Source of the DNA: JAWLGW01 sp964569055
Lineage (GTDB): Bacteria; Planctomycetota; J058
Reading direction: 5' to 3'
DNA length: 8,935 nt
Assembly (NCBI GenBank): GCA_964569055.1
Contig: CAZMSZ010000320.1
Location: forward strand, 1 to 8,935
The notes under the pieces are model-generated. The model was not told where the DNA came from. It did not search any database and saw only the letters and a program-made list of their open reading frames with translations. Of the stretch, positions 1-7,010 are shown in pieces. Positions within the stretch are counted from its first letter, which is position 1; each line of letters starts with the position of its first letter. Position numbers and translations under genes: made by a program.

Positions 1-24
1 GAGCACGAGCACGAGCACGAGCGA
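1..24. repeat. GAGCAC hexanucleotide tandem repeat (window edge)
   Basis: Three perfect GAGCAC units are followed by a degenerate GAGCGA unit. The array begins at the first base, so it probably continues outside the window. It lies in the leader upstream of the kinase gene. A different hexamer array (GACTCC) lies at the opposite end of the window. Confidence 0.75.
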
Positions 25-45
25 GTGGTAATGCGGCGGCCTCCC

Positions 46-56
46 GACTCCGAGTC
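46..56. repeat. GACTCCGAGTC palindromic motif
   Basis: This 11-base palindrome (GACTC, C, GAGTC) is identical to the motif found at both ends of the hexanucleotide array near the right edge (8824-8834 and 8860-8870). It lies between the left-edge repeat and the kinase start. It looks like a single unit of the same intergenic repeat family rather than coding sequence. Confidence 0.55.
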
Positions 57-87
57 CCACCCGCGCGCGGCTCGTCTGTGTGGCGGG

Positions 88-93
88 TATCCT
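88..93 (+). promoter_or_regulatory. Putative -10 element (TATCCT) for leaderless kinase transcript
   Basis: TATCCT fits TANNNT and ends exactly six bases before the ATG at 100. That is the spacing expected when transcription starts at the initiation codon. No clear -35 box is visible 16-18 bases upstream, and the only purine-rich stretch (GGCGGG, 82-87) sits too far from the ATG to be a convincing ribosome binding site. The call is inference from motif and spacing; the same layout recurs before the gene at 6008. Confidence 0.35.
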
Positions 94-99
94 CACCTC

Positions 100-3000
100 A
101 TGTCGTTCACCGGGACCGAGCGCTACGAGCTGCTGCGGACGCTGGGTCAGGGCGGCATGGGGACGGTGTACGCCGTCTACGACCGGCGCCGCGAGCGGCG
201 GGTCGCGCTCAAGGTGCTGTCCGATCCGGAGGGCGGCTCGCTGTTCCGGTTCAAGCGCGAGTTCCGCGGCATGGCGGACCTGCGCCACCCCAACCTCGTC
301 CGGCTGTACGACCTCGGCGTGCTGCCCGCGGGCGGGTTCTTCTTCACCATGGAGCTGGTCGAGGGGCGCGACCTCGCGGCCTGGGCCGACCGGCGCGGGG
401 GCGAGGCGGGCGCCACGCTGAGCGCCACCGTCAAGGCGCTCGCCGAGACGCGCGAGGAGCGGACGGCGCGCTGGACCGAGGCGGGGGACGACTCCACCGT
501 CACGGCCGTCCCCGCCGCGGCGAGCGGCGCGCGGGCCGAGGAGGTCGCGGCGGTGCTGGTCGGGGTGGGCGAGGGGCTGCGCGCGCTCCACGCGGCCCGC
601 AAGGTGCACCGCGACCTCAAGCCCTCGAACGTGCTGGTCGAGGAGGACGGCCGCGCTCGCCTGCTCGACTTCGGGATCCTGCGCGACCTCGATCGGGGCG
701 GGCTCACCGGCGAGGCCGCGGTGGGCACGCCGCTCTACATGGCGCCCGAGCTGGTCGCGGGCGACGAGGTCACCCCGGCCGTCGACCTGTACTCGCTGGG
801 CTGCATGCTCTACCGGCTGCTCAGCGGCGCGCCGCCCTTCACCGGGCGGCCCACCCGGCTCCTGTGGCGCCACCTGCGCGAGGCGCCCACGCCGCCCTCG
901 CGGGTGCGCCCGTGCGACGCGCGCCTCGAGGCGCTGTGCCTCGAGCTCCTCGCCAAGGAGCCGGCCGCGCGCCCCGGCCTGGACGCGGCGCTGGCGCGCC
1001 TGCGCGAGGTGGCGGGCGAGCGCGCCCCGCCGCCGGCGGTCGCGCCTGCCCCGCCGCCGCGCACGCCCGACCTCGTGGGGCGAGAGGGGGAGCTGGCCGC
1101 GCTGGAGGTCGCCTGGAGCGAGGCCGCCGCGGGGCCGCGGATCGTGCTGATCGCGGGCGAGAGCGGGGCGGGCAAGAGCGCCCTCGCTGCCGAGCTGGCG
1201 CAGCGCCTCGCGGGCGAGGTCCCGGGCTGGTTCGGCGGCTGCTACGAGCGCGAGCACGTCCCCTACAAGGCGTTCGACGCGCTGGTCGACGCGGCCGCGA
1301 TCGAGCTGTCGCGCCGCGGGGAGGACGCGTTCCGCCTGCTCCCGCCGGGGACGCAGGCGCTGGCCCGCATGTTTCCCGTGCTGCGCGAGGTCGCGGCGGT
1401 GGAGCGGCTCGAGCCCGAGACGCCGCTGCGCGACCCCGAGGCCGAGCGGGCGCGCGCCGGCCGGGCGCTGTTCGCGCTCCTGAGCAACCTCTCGGGGGGC
1501 CGCCCGCCGCTGCTCGTCCTGGACGACCTGCAGCGCGCCGACGCGGAGAGCGTGGACGCGCTGGCCTGGTTGACGCACGCCGCGAGCGCACCCCGCTGCC
1601 TGGTGCTCGGCACCTTCCGCCCGGGCGAGGTCGGCGAGGGCCACCCGCTCGCCGCGCTGCTCGCGCTGGCCGGCGGCGGCCACCCGGTGGTGTCGCGCCT
1701 CGACCTCCCGCCGCTCGATCCCGAAGCGGCGCGCGCCCTGGCGCAGGCCTGCGCGACCACGCGCCTGGGGGAGGGCCCCCTCCGCCGGCTGGAGGAGGAC
1801 GCGCAGGGCAACCCGTTCCTGATCGTGGAGCTGGCGCGCGCCTCCTCCGAGCTGGCGCGGGACGCGCTCCCCACCGTGGCCGAGCTGGTCGCGGCGCGCC
1901 TGGCGCGGGTCGGGCCCGAGGCGCGCGCGCTGGTCGAGGTCGCGGCGGTGGCGGGGCACCGCGCCCCGTTCGCGCTGCTGGTCGAGGCCGCCGAGCTCGA
2001 GCCGGCGGCCGCGGCCGACGCCCTCGACGAGCTGCTGCGGGTGCAGCTCCTGCGCGAGGTGCAGGGCCCGCGCGGCGAGGACGCCTACGGCTTGGTCCAC
2101 GACCGCGTGCGCCAGGCGGTGTACGAGGCGGTCGAGCCCGCGCGCCGCACGCTCTTGCACCGCGCCCTGGCGGAGCGGCTGGGCGCCCACGAGGACGCCG
2201 CGCGCGCGGTCGAGCACTGGCGGCTGGCGGGCGAGGCGACCCGGGCCCGCCAGGCCGCGCTCCAGGCGGCCGAGCGAGCCGAGGGGCAGCTCGCCTTCGA
2301 CCGGGCGGCCGAGCTGTACGGCCTGGCGGCGCGCAGCGACGCGGGCTGGGAGCTGGAGGAGGCGCGGGCCCGCGCGCTGGCGCGGGCGGGCCGCCACCGC
2401 GAGGCGGCCGAGGCCTACGAGCGCGCGCTGGCCGGCGCGCCGGCGGAGCGGGGCCGCGAGCTGCGGCTGGTGGTCATGACCGAGCGGCTCGCGGCCGGCG
2501 ACGTGGCGGGCGGCATGCAGCGCCTCGACGCGATCCTGCGCGAGCTCGGCTCGCGCCTGCGCCGCAGCACCTGGGTCACGCTGCTCGTGATCGCGGTGCG
2601 CATGAGCGCGCTCTCCGCGCTGTGGTTCCTGCAGGACCTGTTCGGCCGACGCGCCAAGGCGGCGGGGCGCTGCGCCCAGCCGCCCGACCCCGAGCAGGCC
2701 TACCGCCTGCGGGTCTACGACATCGCCCACACCTACCTCTCGATGTACCGCCCGCTCGAGGGCGTGCGCCTCGGCACCCGCCACGCGCTCCTGGCGCGCC
2801 GTCACGCCGACCCGGTCCACCAGGGGCGCGCGCGGATCGGCTACGCGCTGTTCTTGAGCACCGAGGCGCGCGGGATGTTCCGCGGGCGAGCCCAGCACCA
2901 CCTCGCGATCGGCGAGGCGCTGTGCGCCGAGGGCGACGACGCGCACGGCCAGCTGCTCGGGCTGGTGACCCGCGCCCTGCTCTACCTCCTGGCCGGGAAC

Positions 3001-3873
3001 TGGGAGGGGATCCGCCGGGTCAGCGCCGAGGGCGAGGCCCTCGCGCGCCGCGCCGGGCTGCACGGCGAGCCCATGCTGATGGTCCTCGAGAACGTGCACC
3101 TCGCGGGTGAGCTCTTGCGCGGCGACACGCGCACCGCCGTCCACGCGGCCGAGGCCTACCTGCAGGCGGCCCGCGCGCGCGGCAACCTGTGGGGCGTGGC
3201 CTGGCCGCTCTCCATGCTGGGCTACGGCCTGCTGCTCCAGGGCGAGACGACCCGCGCCGCGGCGGCGCTCGACGAGGCCCTGGCGCTGACCCCGGCCGAG
3301 CCGCTCACGCTGGTGCGCGTGCACGTGGAGCTGCAGGCCTCCGCCCGCTACTTCGCCGACGGGCGCGCCGCCGAGGGCCTGGCCGCCCTGGCGGACCTCC
3401 GGCGGCGCTGGCGCGAGAACGGCCTGTTCGCGTCCGACTTCGAGGCCGCGCTGCTGCGCCTGGCCGAGGCGCGCCTGCGCCTGCTGGCGGCCCTGCAGGG
3501 CGACGTGCCCTGCCAGCCTTGCCGCGTGCACGGGGCCCTGCGCGGCCGCGGCCCGCTCGCCGGCGCGACCACGCTCACCGAGGAGCTGCTGCGGGTGGCC
3601 GCCGCCGCCGAGCTGCAGAGCGGCCGCCCCCGCGCGGCGCTCCGTCTGCTCGGCCGCGCGGTGATCGCCGCCGACGCGCGGGGCGACGTGCTCGGCCTGG
3701 GCCTCGCGCACACCGCGCGCGGGCACGTGCGCGCGCGCCTCGGCGAGCCCGGCAGCGCGCTCGACCTGCGGCGGGGCGCGGAGCTCCTGGCCGCGGCCGG
3801 CGCCAGCGACTGCTACCTGCTCCGCGCCGAGGGCTGGCTGGGGAAGGACGCCGTCCCCCGGGCCCCCGCGTGA
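100..3873 (+). CDS. Ser/Thr protein kinase fused to AAA/STAND-type ATPase and helical-repeat C-terminus (PknK-like)
   Basis: About 1257 residues. Residues 9-310 form a Hanks-type kinase: glycine loop GQGGMG (16-21), ATP-binding K38 in VALK, catalytic HRDLKPSN (170-177, base D172), DFG (190-192) and GTPLYMAPE (209-217). A Pro/Ala linker leads to an ATPase domain starting at DLVGRE (324-329), with Walker A GESGAGKS (353-360), Walker B LLVLDD (471-476) and the GNPF motif (570-573) typical of AAA_16/MalT/AfsR-like ATPases. The rest, roughly 690-1257, is Ala/Leu/Arg-rich and TPR-like. It includes a hydrophobic stretch near 824-845 that I read as buried helix, not a membrane segment. All key catalytic residues are present. 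The ATG at 100 was chosen over 25 because the extra 25 residues precede the kinase fold and include a repeat-derived Pro-Asp-Ser-Glu-Ser. The 47-residue Thr/Ser-containing insert at 100-146 is unusual. Substrate unknown; probably cytoplasmic signalling. Confidence 0.93.
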   Translation: MSFTGTERYELLRTLGQGGMGTVYAVYDRRRERRVALKVLSDPEGGSLFRFKREFRGMADLRHPNLVRLYDLGVLPAGGFFFTMELVEGRDLAAWADRRGGEAGATLSATVKALAETREERTARWTEAGDDSTVTAVPAAASGARAEEVAAVLVGVGEGLRALHAARKVHRDLKPSNVLVEEDGRARLLDFGILRDLDRGGLTGEAAVGTPLYMAPELVAGDEVTPAVDLYSLGCMLYRLLSGAPPFTGRPTRLLWRHLREAPTPPSRVRPCDARLEALCLELLAKEPAARPGLDAALARLREVAGERAPPPAVAPAPPPRTPDLVGREGELAALEVAWSEAAAGPRIVLIAGESGAGKSALAAELAQRLAGEVPGWFGGCYEREHVPYKAFDALVDAAAIELSRRGEDAFRLLPPGTQALARMFPVLREVAAVERLEPETPLRDPEAERARAGRALFALLSNLSGGRPPLLVLDDLQRADAESVDALAWLTHAASAPRCLVLGTFRPGEVGEGHPLAALLALAGGGHPVVSRLDLPPLDPEAARALAQACATTRLGEGPLRRLEEDAQGNPFLIVELARASSELARDALPTVAELVAARLARVGPEARALVEVAAVAGHRAPFALLVEAAELEPAAAADALDELLRVQLLREVQGPRGEDAYGLVHDRVRQAVYEAVEPARRTLLHRALAERLGAHEDAARAVEHWRLAGEATRARQAALQAAERAEGQLAFDRAAELYGLAARSDAGWELEEARARALARAGRHREAAEAYERALAGAPAERGRELRLVVMTERLAAGDVAGGMQRLDAILRELGSRLRRSTWVTLLVIAVRMSALSALWFLQDLFGRRAKAAGRCAQPPDPEQAYRLRVYDIAHTYLSMYRPLEGVRLGTRHALLARRHADPVHQGRARIGYALFLSTEARGMFRGRAQHHLAIGEALCAEGDDAHGQLLGLVTRALLYLLAGNWEGIRRVSAEGEALARRAGLHGEPMLMVLENVHLAGELLRGDTRTAVHAAEAYLQAARARGNLWGVAWPLSMLGYGLLLQGETTRAAAALDEALALTPAEPLTLVRVHVELQASARYFADGRAAEGLAALADLRRRWRENGLFASDFEAALLRLAEARLRLLAALQGDVPCQPCRVHGALRGRGPLAGATTLTEELLRVAAAAELQSGRPRAALRLLGRAVIAADARGDVLGLGLAHTARGHVRARLGEPGSALDLRRGAELLAAAGASDCYLLRAEGWLGKDAVPRAPA

Positions 3874-4934
3874 GCGCCGAGCTGGCGGTGCTCGGCGGCG
3901 CGCTCGCGGCGTGGGCCGCGCTCGTGGCGCTGCTCGCGCTGTTCTGGCGGGCCCGGCTGGAGCGGAGCCGGTTCCCGGGGACGCTGGCCCTGCTGGAGCG
4001 GCCGCGCAGCCGCTTCGGCGCGCTCCACGGGCGCGCGCGCGGGCTCGACCTCGCGCTCGAGCTCGGCCCGCCGGCGCGCACGCCGCGGGCCGGCCCGGTC
4101 GAGCTGCTCGAGGTGCGGGCCTGGGTGGACGCGCCGCTCCCCTCGGTGAGGGTCGCCGCGAGGGCGGCGACGCGCGGGCCCGATCCCTTGCGAGGCGACG
4201 TGTTCGAGGGCGTGTTCCGGGTCCGCCCCCCGGAGCTCTCGCTCTCCCCCGCGGCGCGTCGCCTGCTCCTCGAGCTCGCCGCGCCTCCGCGCGAGGTCGC
4301 CGGCGAGGACCTCCCAGCGGTCGACGACACGGTGAGCCTCGCGGCGGGACCCGGCGAGGTGCGCCTCCGCTGCTCGATCGGCGCGACGGCCGACGCCGAC
4401 CGGCGCGCCACGCAGGCCGTCACCGCGCTGCTCGACCTCGTCCCCGAGCTGCGCGAGCACCCGGCGCGCGTCGCCGCCCCGCGCTCGGCCGGGGGCGTGG
4501 TCCGCCTGTGCGCGGCCCTGTGCGGGCCGCTGCTGTTCGGGGCGATCCTGGTCGGCTCGGCCCGCGAGGCGCGCTGGATCTCGGGGGTCGAGGGCCTGGT
4601 CGTCGGGCGCGAGGTCGAGCGCGCCCGGCGCGGCTACGCGCACTACCTGCTCGTCACGACCCCAGGCGAGGAGCGCGTCCGGGTGCGGGTGCCCGCCGCG
4701 GCCTACCGCGCCTGCCCGGACGGGAGCCCGCTCCGACGGGTCCCGGGCTCCTTCGCGATCGAGTGCGGCGGCGCGCGTTACGTCCACCTCACGCTCGGGG
4801 TCGCGCTCGTCGTGGGCGGCGCGCTGGCCGCGTTCGTGGTCGCCGTCGGATCGGCCACGCTCGCGGCCGCGCTCTACCGAGGGGTCGTGGTCCGCGGTTC
4901 ACGACGCCGCTTGACGGGGTCGGACTCGCGCTAG
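3870..4934 (+). CDS. Three-helix membrane protein of unknown function, coupled to the kinase
   Basis: I do not recognise this 354-residue protein. The GTG start at 3870 shares GTGA with the kinase stop, so translation is probably coupled and the two are likely made together. The reading frame stays open upstream, but only inside the kinase gene. Hydrophobic segments lie at about 5-26, 210-231 and 307-334. The Arg cluster after the first (R27, R29, R32, R34) and the basic tail (GSRRR) suggest an outside N-terminus, a cytoplasmic domain of about 180 residues (27-209), an external loop (232-306) and a cytoplasmic tail. The loop alternates short beta-like stretches, loosely reminiscent of DUF3592-type proteins, but the similarity is too weak to name it. 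The cytoplasmic domain has Ser and Thr residues that the neighbouring kinase could phosphorylate; that is conjecture. Confidence 0.8.
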   Translation: MSAELAVLGGALAAWAALVALLALFWRARLERSRFPGTLALLERPRSRFGALHGRARGLDLALELGPPARTPRAGPVELLEVRAWVDAPLPSVRVAARAATRGPDPLRGDVFEGVFRVRPPELSLSPAARRLLLELAAPPREVAGEDLPAVDDTVSLAAGPGEVRLRCSIGATADADRRATQAVTALLDLVPELREHPARVAAPRSAGGVVRLCAALCGPLLFGAILVGSAREARWISGVEGLVVGREVERARRGYAHYLLVTTPGEERVRVRVPAAAYRACPDGSPLRRVPGSFAIECGGARYVHLTLGVALVVGGALAAFVVAVGSATLAAALYRGVVVRGSRRRLTGSDSR

Positions 4935-4941
4935 AGACTCA

Positions 4942-4966
4942 CGCGCCGCGCGCGCGCCGCGCGCCG
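4942..4966. other. Pure G/C, largely alternating CG tract in the intergenic leader
   Basis: Twenty-five consecutive bases are only C or G and mostly alternate CG, between the membrane protein stop and the malate dehydrogenase ribosome binding site. Such tracts can adopt Z-form or self-pairing structures. At this genomic GC content it may have no function. No promoter hexamers are visible in this 42-base gap. Confidence 0.4.
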
Positions 4967-4971
4967 AGGAG
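4966..4971 (+). promoter_or_regulatory. Ribosome binding site of malate dehydrogenase (GAGGAG)
   Basis: GAGGAG lies five bases before the ATG at 4977. It is the strongest Shine-Dalgarno match on the + strand of the window and fixes the start. It contrasts with the kinase and RicT genes, which lack one. Confidence 0.75.
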
Positions 4972-4976
4972 CCAAC

Positions 4977-5960
4977 ATGAAGCCTGCCGTGGTCACCGTC
5001 ACCGGCGCCGCCGGGAACATCGGATACGCCCTGCTGCCGCGGATCCTCAACGGGGACGTGTTCGGCGTCGATCGCCCGGTGATCCTCAAGCTGGTCGAGA
5101 TCCCGCCCGCCCTCAAGGCGCTGGAGGGCACGGCCATGGAGCTGAAGGACTGCGCCCCGCCGCTCCTCCACGACGTCGTGTGCACGGCCGACCTCGAGGA
5201 GGGCTTCGGCGACGCCGAGGCGATCTTCCTGGTGGGGGCCAAGCCGCGCGGCAAGGGTCAGGAGCGCGCCGACCTGCTCAAGAGCAACGGCCCGATCTTC
5301 ACCGGCCAGGGCCAGGCGATCGCCAAGGTCGCCGCCAGGGGCTCGCGCACGATCGTGGTCGGCAACCCGGCCAACACCAACTGCCTGATCGCGCTCAGCG
5401 CGGCCAAGGGCTGCGACCCGAGCCAGTTCAGCGCCATGACCCGCCTCGACCACAACCGCGCCTCCTGGCAGCTCGCCGAGCGGGCCGGGGTCCGCGCGCG
5501 CGACGTCAGCAACGTGATCATCTGGGGCAACCACAGCCCGACCATGGTCCCCGACACCGAGCACGCCACGATCCGCTGCCGCCCGGTGAGCGAGCTGATC
5601 TCCGACGCGGCCTGGCTCCACGGCGAGTTCGCGACCACCGTCGGCCAGCGCGGCAAGGCGATCATCGAGGCCCGCGGCCTCAGCTCGGCCATGTCGGCCG
5701 CCCACGCCGCGATCGAGCACATGAGCCTGTGGTTCCGCGGCACCCCGCCCGGGACCTGGACCAGCATGGCCGTGCTCTCCGACGGCAGCTACGGCGCGCC
5801 CGAGGGGATCGTGACCTCGTTCCCGGTGACCTGCCCGGGCGACGGGACCTACCAGATCGTGCAGGGCCTCGAGCTCTCCGCCTGGGTGCGCGAGAAGCAG
5901 CAGGTCACCTGGAACGAGCTGCTCGAGGAGCGCGCGGCGGTCGCGGACCTGCTCGGCTGA
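4977..5960 (+). CDS. mdh: Malate dehydrogenase (NAD, cytosolic-type)
   Basis: The 327-residue protein catalyses reversible NAD-dependent oxidation of malate to oxaloacetate in the TCA cycle, in the cytoplasm. It shows the dinucleotide-binding GAAGNIG (10-16) and an acidic residue at the end of beta-2 (E41), which favours NAD over NADP. The substrate loop RGKGQER supplies R91 and R97, GNPANTN follows at 129-135, TRLDHNRA carries D158 and R161, and WGNHSP carries catalytic H186. R91 occupies the position that distinguishes malate from lactate dehydrogenases. Length and residue spacing match the animal cytosolic MDH type rather than the E. coli type. The substrate loop is slightly non-canonical, with Q95 where Met is common. 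A 42-base gap separates it from the upstream membrane protein gene; it could be read from the kinase promoter or its own, and no clear promoter is seen. Confidence 0.96.
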   Translation: MKPAVVTVTGAAGNIGYALLPRILNGDVFGVDRPVILKLVEIPPALKALEGTAMELKDCAPPLLHDVVCTADLEEGFGDAEAIFLVGAKPRGKGQERADLLKSNGPIFTGQGQAIAKVAARGSRTIVVGNPANTNCLIALSAAKGCDPSQFSAMTRLDHNRASWQLAERAGVRARDVSNVIIWGNHSPTMVPDTEHATIRCRPVSELISDAAWLHGEFATTVGQRGKAIIEARGLSSAMSAAHAAIEHMSLWFRGTPPGTWTSMAVLSDGSYGAPEGIVTSFPVTCPGDGTYQIVQGLELSAWVREKQQVTWNELLEERAAVADLLG

Positions 5961-5995
5961 GCGACCCTCACCGCAGTCGCACGGCGCGCAGGCGC

Positions 5996-6001
5996 TAGCA
6001 T
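5996..6001 (+). promoter_or_regulatory. Putative -10 element (TAGCAT) for leaderless RicT transcript
   Basis: TAGCAT fits TANNNT and is followed by exactly six bases and then the GTG at 6008. This is the same geometry as at 88-100. No Shine-Dalgarno precedes the GTG (only a weak CAGG near 5989) and no clear -35 box is seen. The ATG embedded at 6000 opens only a three-codon frame whose TGA overlaps the GTG. The call is inference from motif and spacing. Confidence 0.35.
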
Positions 6002-6007
6002 GGCGCC

Positions 6008-7009
6008 GTGAGCTCGTCCCTCGCCGCGCCGGCCCTCCTGCCCGCGGTGGCGCTGGTCCGCTACGGCCGGCTGCGCCACCTCGCCGAGTTCGTGCCGGCC
6101 GACGGCGTGCGGCCGCGCGCGGGCGAGGCCTGCGTGGTCTCGACCCCGCGCGGCGTGGAGCTGGGCGAGGTGGTGACGCTGCTCGAGCGCGCGCCCGACG
6201 GGCCGGGCCGAGGCGCGCTGCTGCGTGCGGCGAGCGACGAGGACCGCGCGCGCGCCGGCGCGTTCGAAGCCCGAGCCGCCGCGGACCTCGCCGCCGCCCG
6301 GGCCGTGAACGCGCCCGCGGCGCGTGTGATCGCGGTGGAGCGGCTGCTCGACGGCGAGCGCGCCGTCGTGTACTACACGTCGGAGGGGCGGGTCGCCGTG
6401 CCCGACTGGTCGCGGCAGCTCGGCCGGGCGCTCGAGGCGACCGCCCTGGTCCACCACCTCAACGCGCGGCAGCGCGCCAAGACGACGGGCGGCTGCGGGC
6501 CGTGCGGGCGCACGCTCTGCTGCTCGAGCTTCCTGCGCCGCCTCGAGCCCGTGCCCATGCGGCTGGCCGAGCTGCAAGGGCTCGCGCTCGACCCCGAGCG
6601 CACCGCCGGGCTGTGCGGCCGGCTCAAGTGCTGCCTGCGCTACGAGGCCCCCGTCTACGAGGAGGAGCGGCGCGCGCTGCCGCGCCTCGGCTGGCGCGTC
6701 GAGACCGCGCGCCTCAGCGGGGTGGTCGTCGCGCTCGACCCGCTCGGCGGGCGCCTGCTGGTGCGGCCCGAGCTGGGCGCCCCGCGGCGCGTGTTCGCCG
6801 CCGAGGTCCTGCGCGTCGAGGCCCCGCGCCGCCGGCTGCCCGTGGCCGGCCAGGAGGCGCCCAGCCCCGAGCCCGCGGTCGCTCCCGAGGCTGCCGCGCC
6901 CGATCGCACCTGGTCGCAGCTCGCGCTCCGTCTGTGGCGACGCGTGCGCAAGGGCGAGGCGCCGGCGCCCGAGGCGAGCGAGGACCGCCCCGACCCGGAG
7001 CTCGAGTAG
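6008..7009 (+). CDS. ricT: PSP1-domain protein, RicT/YaaT-like Fe-S protein
   Basis: The 333-residue protein belongs to the PSP1 family. The N-terminal half begins with VRYGRLRHLAEF (17-28). The signature is two cysteine blocks: CGPCGRTLCC (C163, C166, C171, C172) and GLCGRLKCCLRYE (C203, C208, C209). These are the conserved cysteines of Bacillus RicT, which with RicA and RicF binds [4Fe-4S] clusters and adjusts RNase Y-dependent mRNA processing. Many bacteria outside Firmicutes carry RicT alone with unknown role. No ricA, ricF or DNA polymerase delta-prime gene is adjacent here. A tail from about 265 is Pro/Ala-rich and ends in an amphipathic Trp/Arg helix (TWSQLALRLWRRVRK, 291-305) and an acidic terminus. 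GTG at 6008 is the first start after an in-frame stop; V14 (GTG at 6047) is an alternative. It converges on the anti-sigma gene with one base between the two stop codons. Confidence 0.9.
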   Translation: MSSSLAAPALLPAVALVRYGRLRHLAEFVPADGVRPRAGEACVVSTPRGVELGEVVTLLERAPDGPGRGALLRAASDEDRARAGAFEARAAADLAAARAVNAPAARVIAVERLLDGERAVVYYTSEGRVAVPDWSRQLGRALEATALVHHLNARQRAKTTGGCGPCGRTLCCSSFLRRLEPVPMRLAELQGLALDPERTAGLCGRLKCCLRYEAPVYEEERRALPRLGWRVETARLSGVVVALDPLGGRLLVRPELGAPRRVFAAEVLRVEAPRRRLPVAGQEAPSPEPAVAPEAAAPDRTWSQLALRLWRRVRKGEAPAPEASEDRPDPELE

Positions 7010-7010
7010 C

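Noticed and set aside
25..99. N-terminal extension of the kinase starting at the ATG at 25
   Set aside because: The 25 extra residues precede the usual kinase start and include residues encoded by the GACTCCGAGTC repeat. The ATG at 100 is nine residues before the typical first kinase strand.
2569..2640. Transmembrane helix in the kinase protein
   Set aside because: The hydrophobic stretch is interrupted by Arg and lies inside a helical-repeat region that related kinase-ATPase fusions also show, so a buried helix is more likely.
78..4787. Long overlapping open frames on both strands inside the kinase and membrane protein genes
   Set aside because: Very high GC removes stop codons in all frames. 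The translations are Arg/Ala/Gly/Pro-rich with no domains, while the chosen frames carry clear motifs or an overlapping start.
5961..5980. Terminator after malate dehydrogenase (GCGAC...GTCGC)
   Set aside because: The stem is only five base pairs with a ten-base loop and no T-run.
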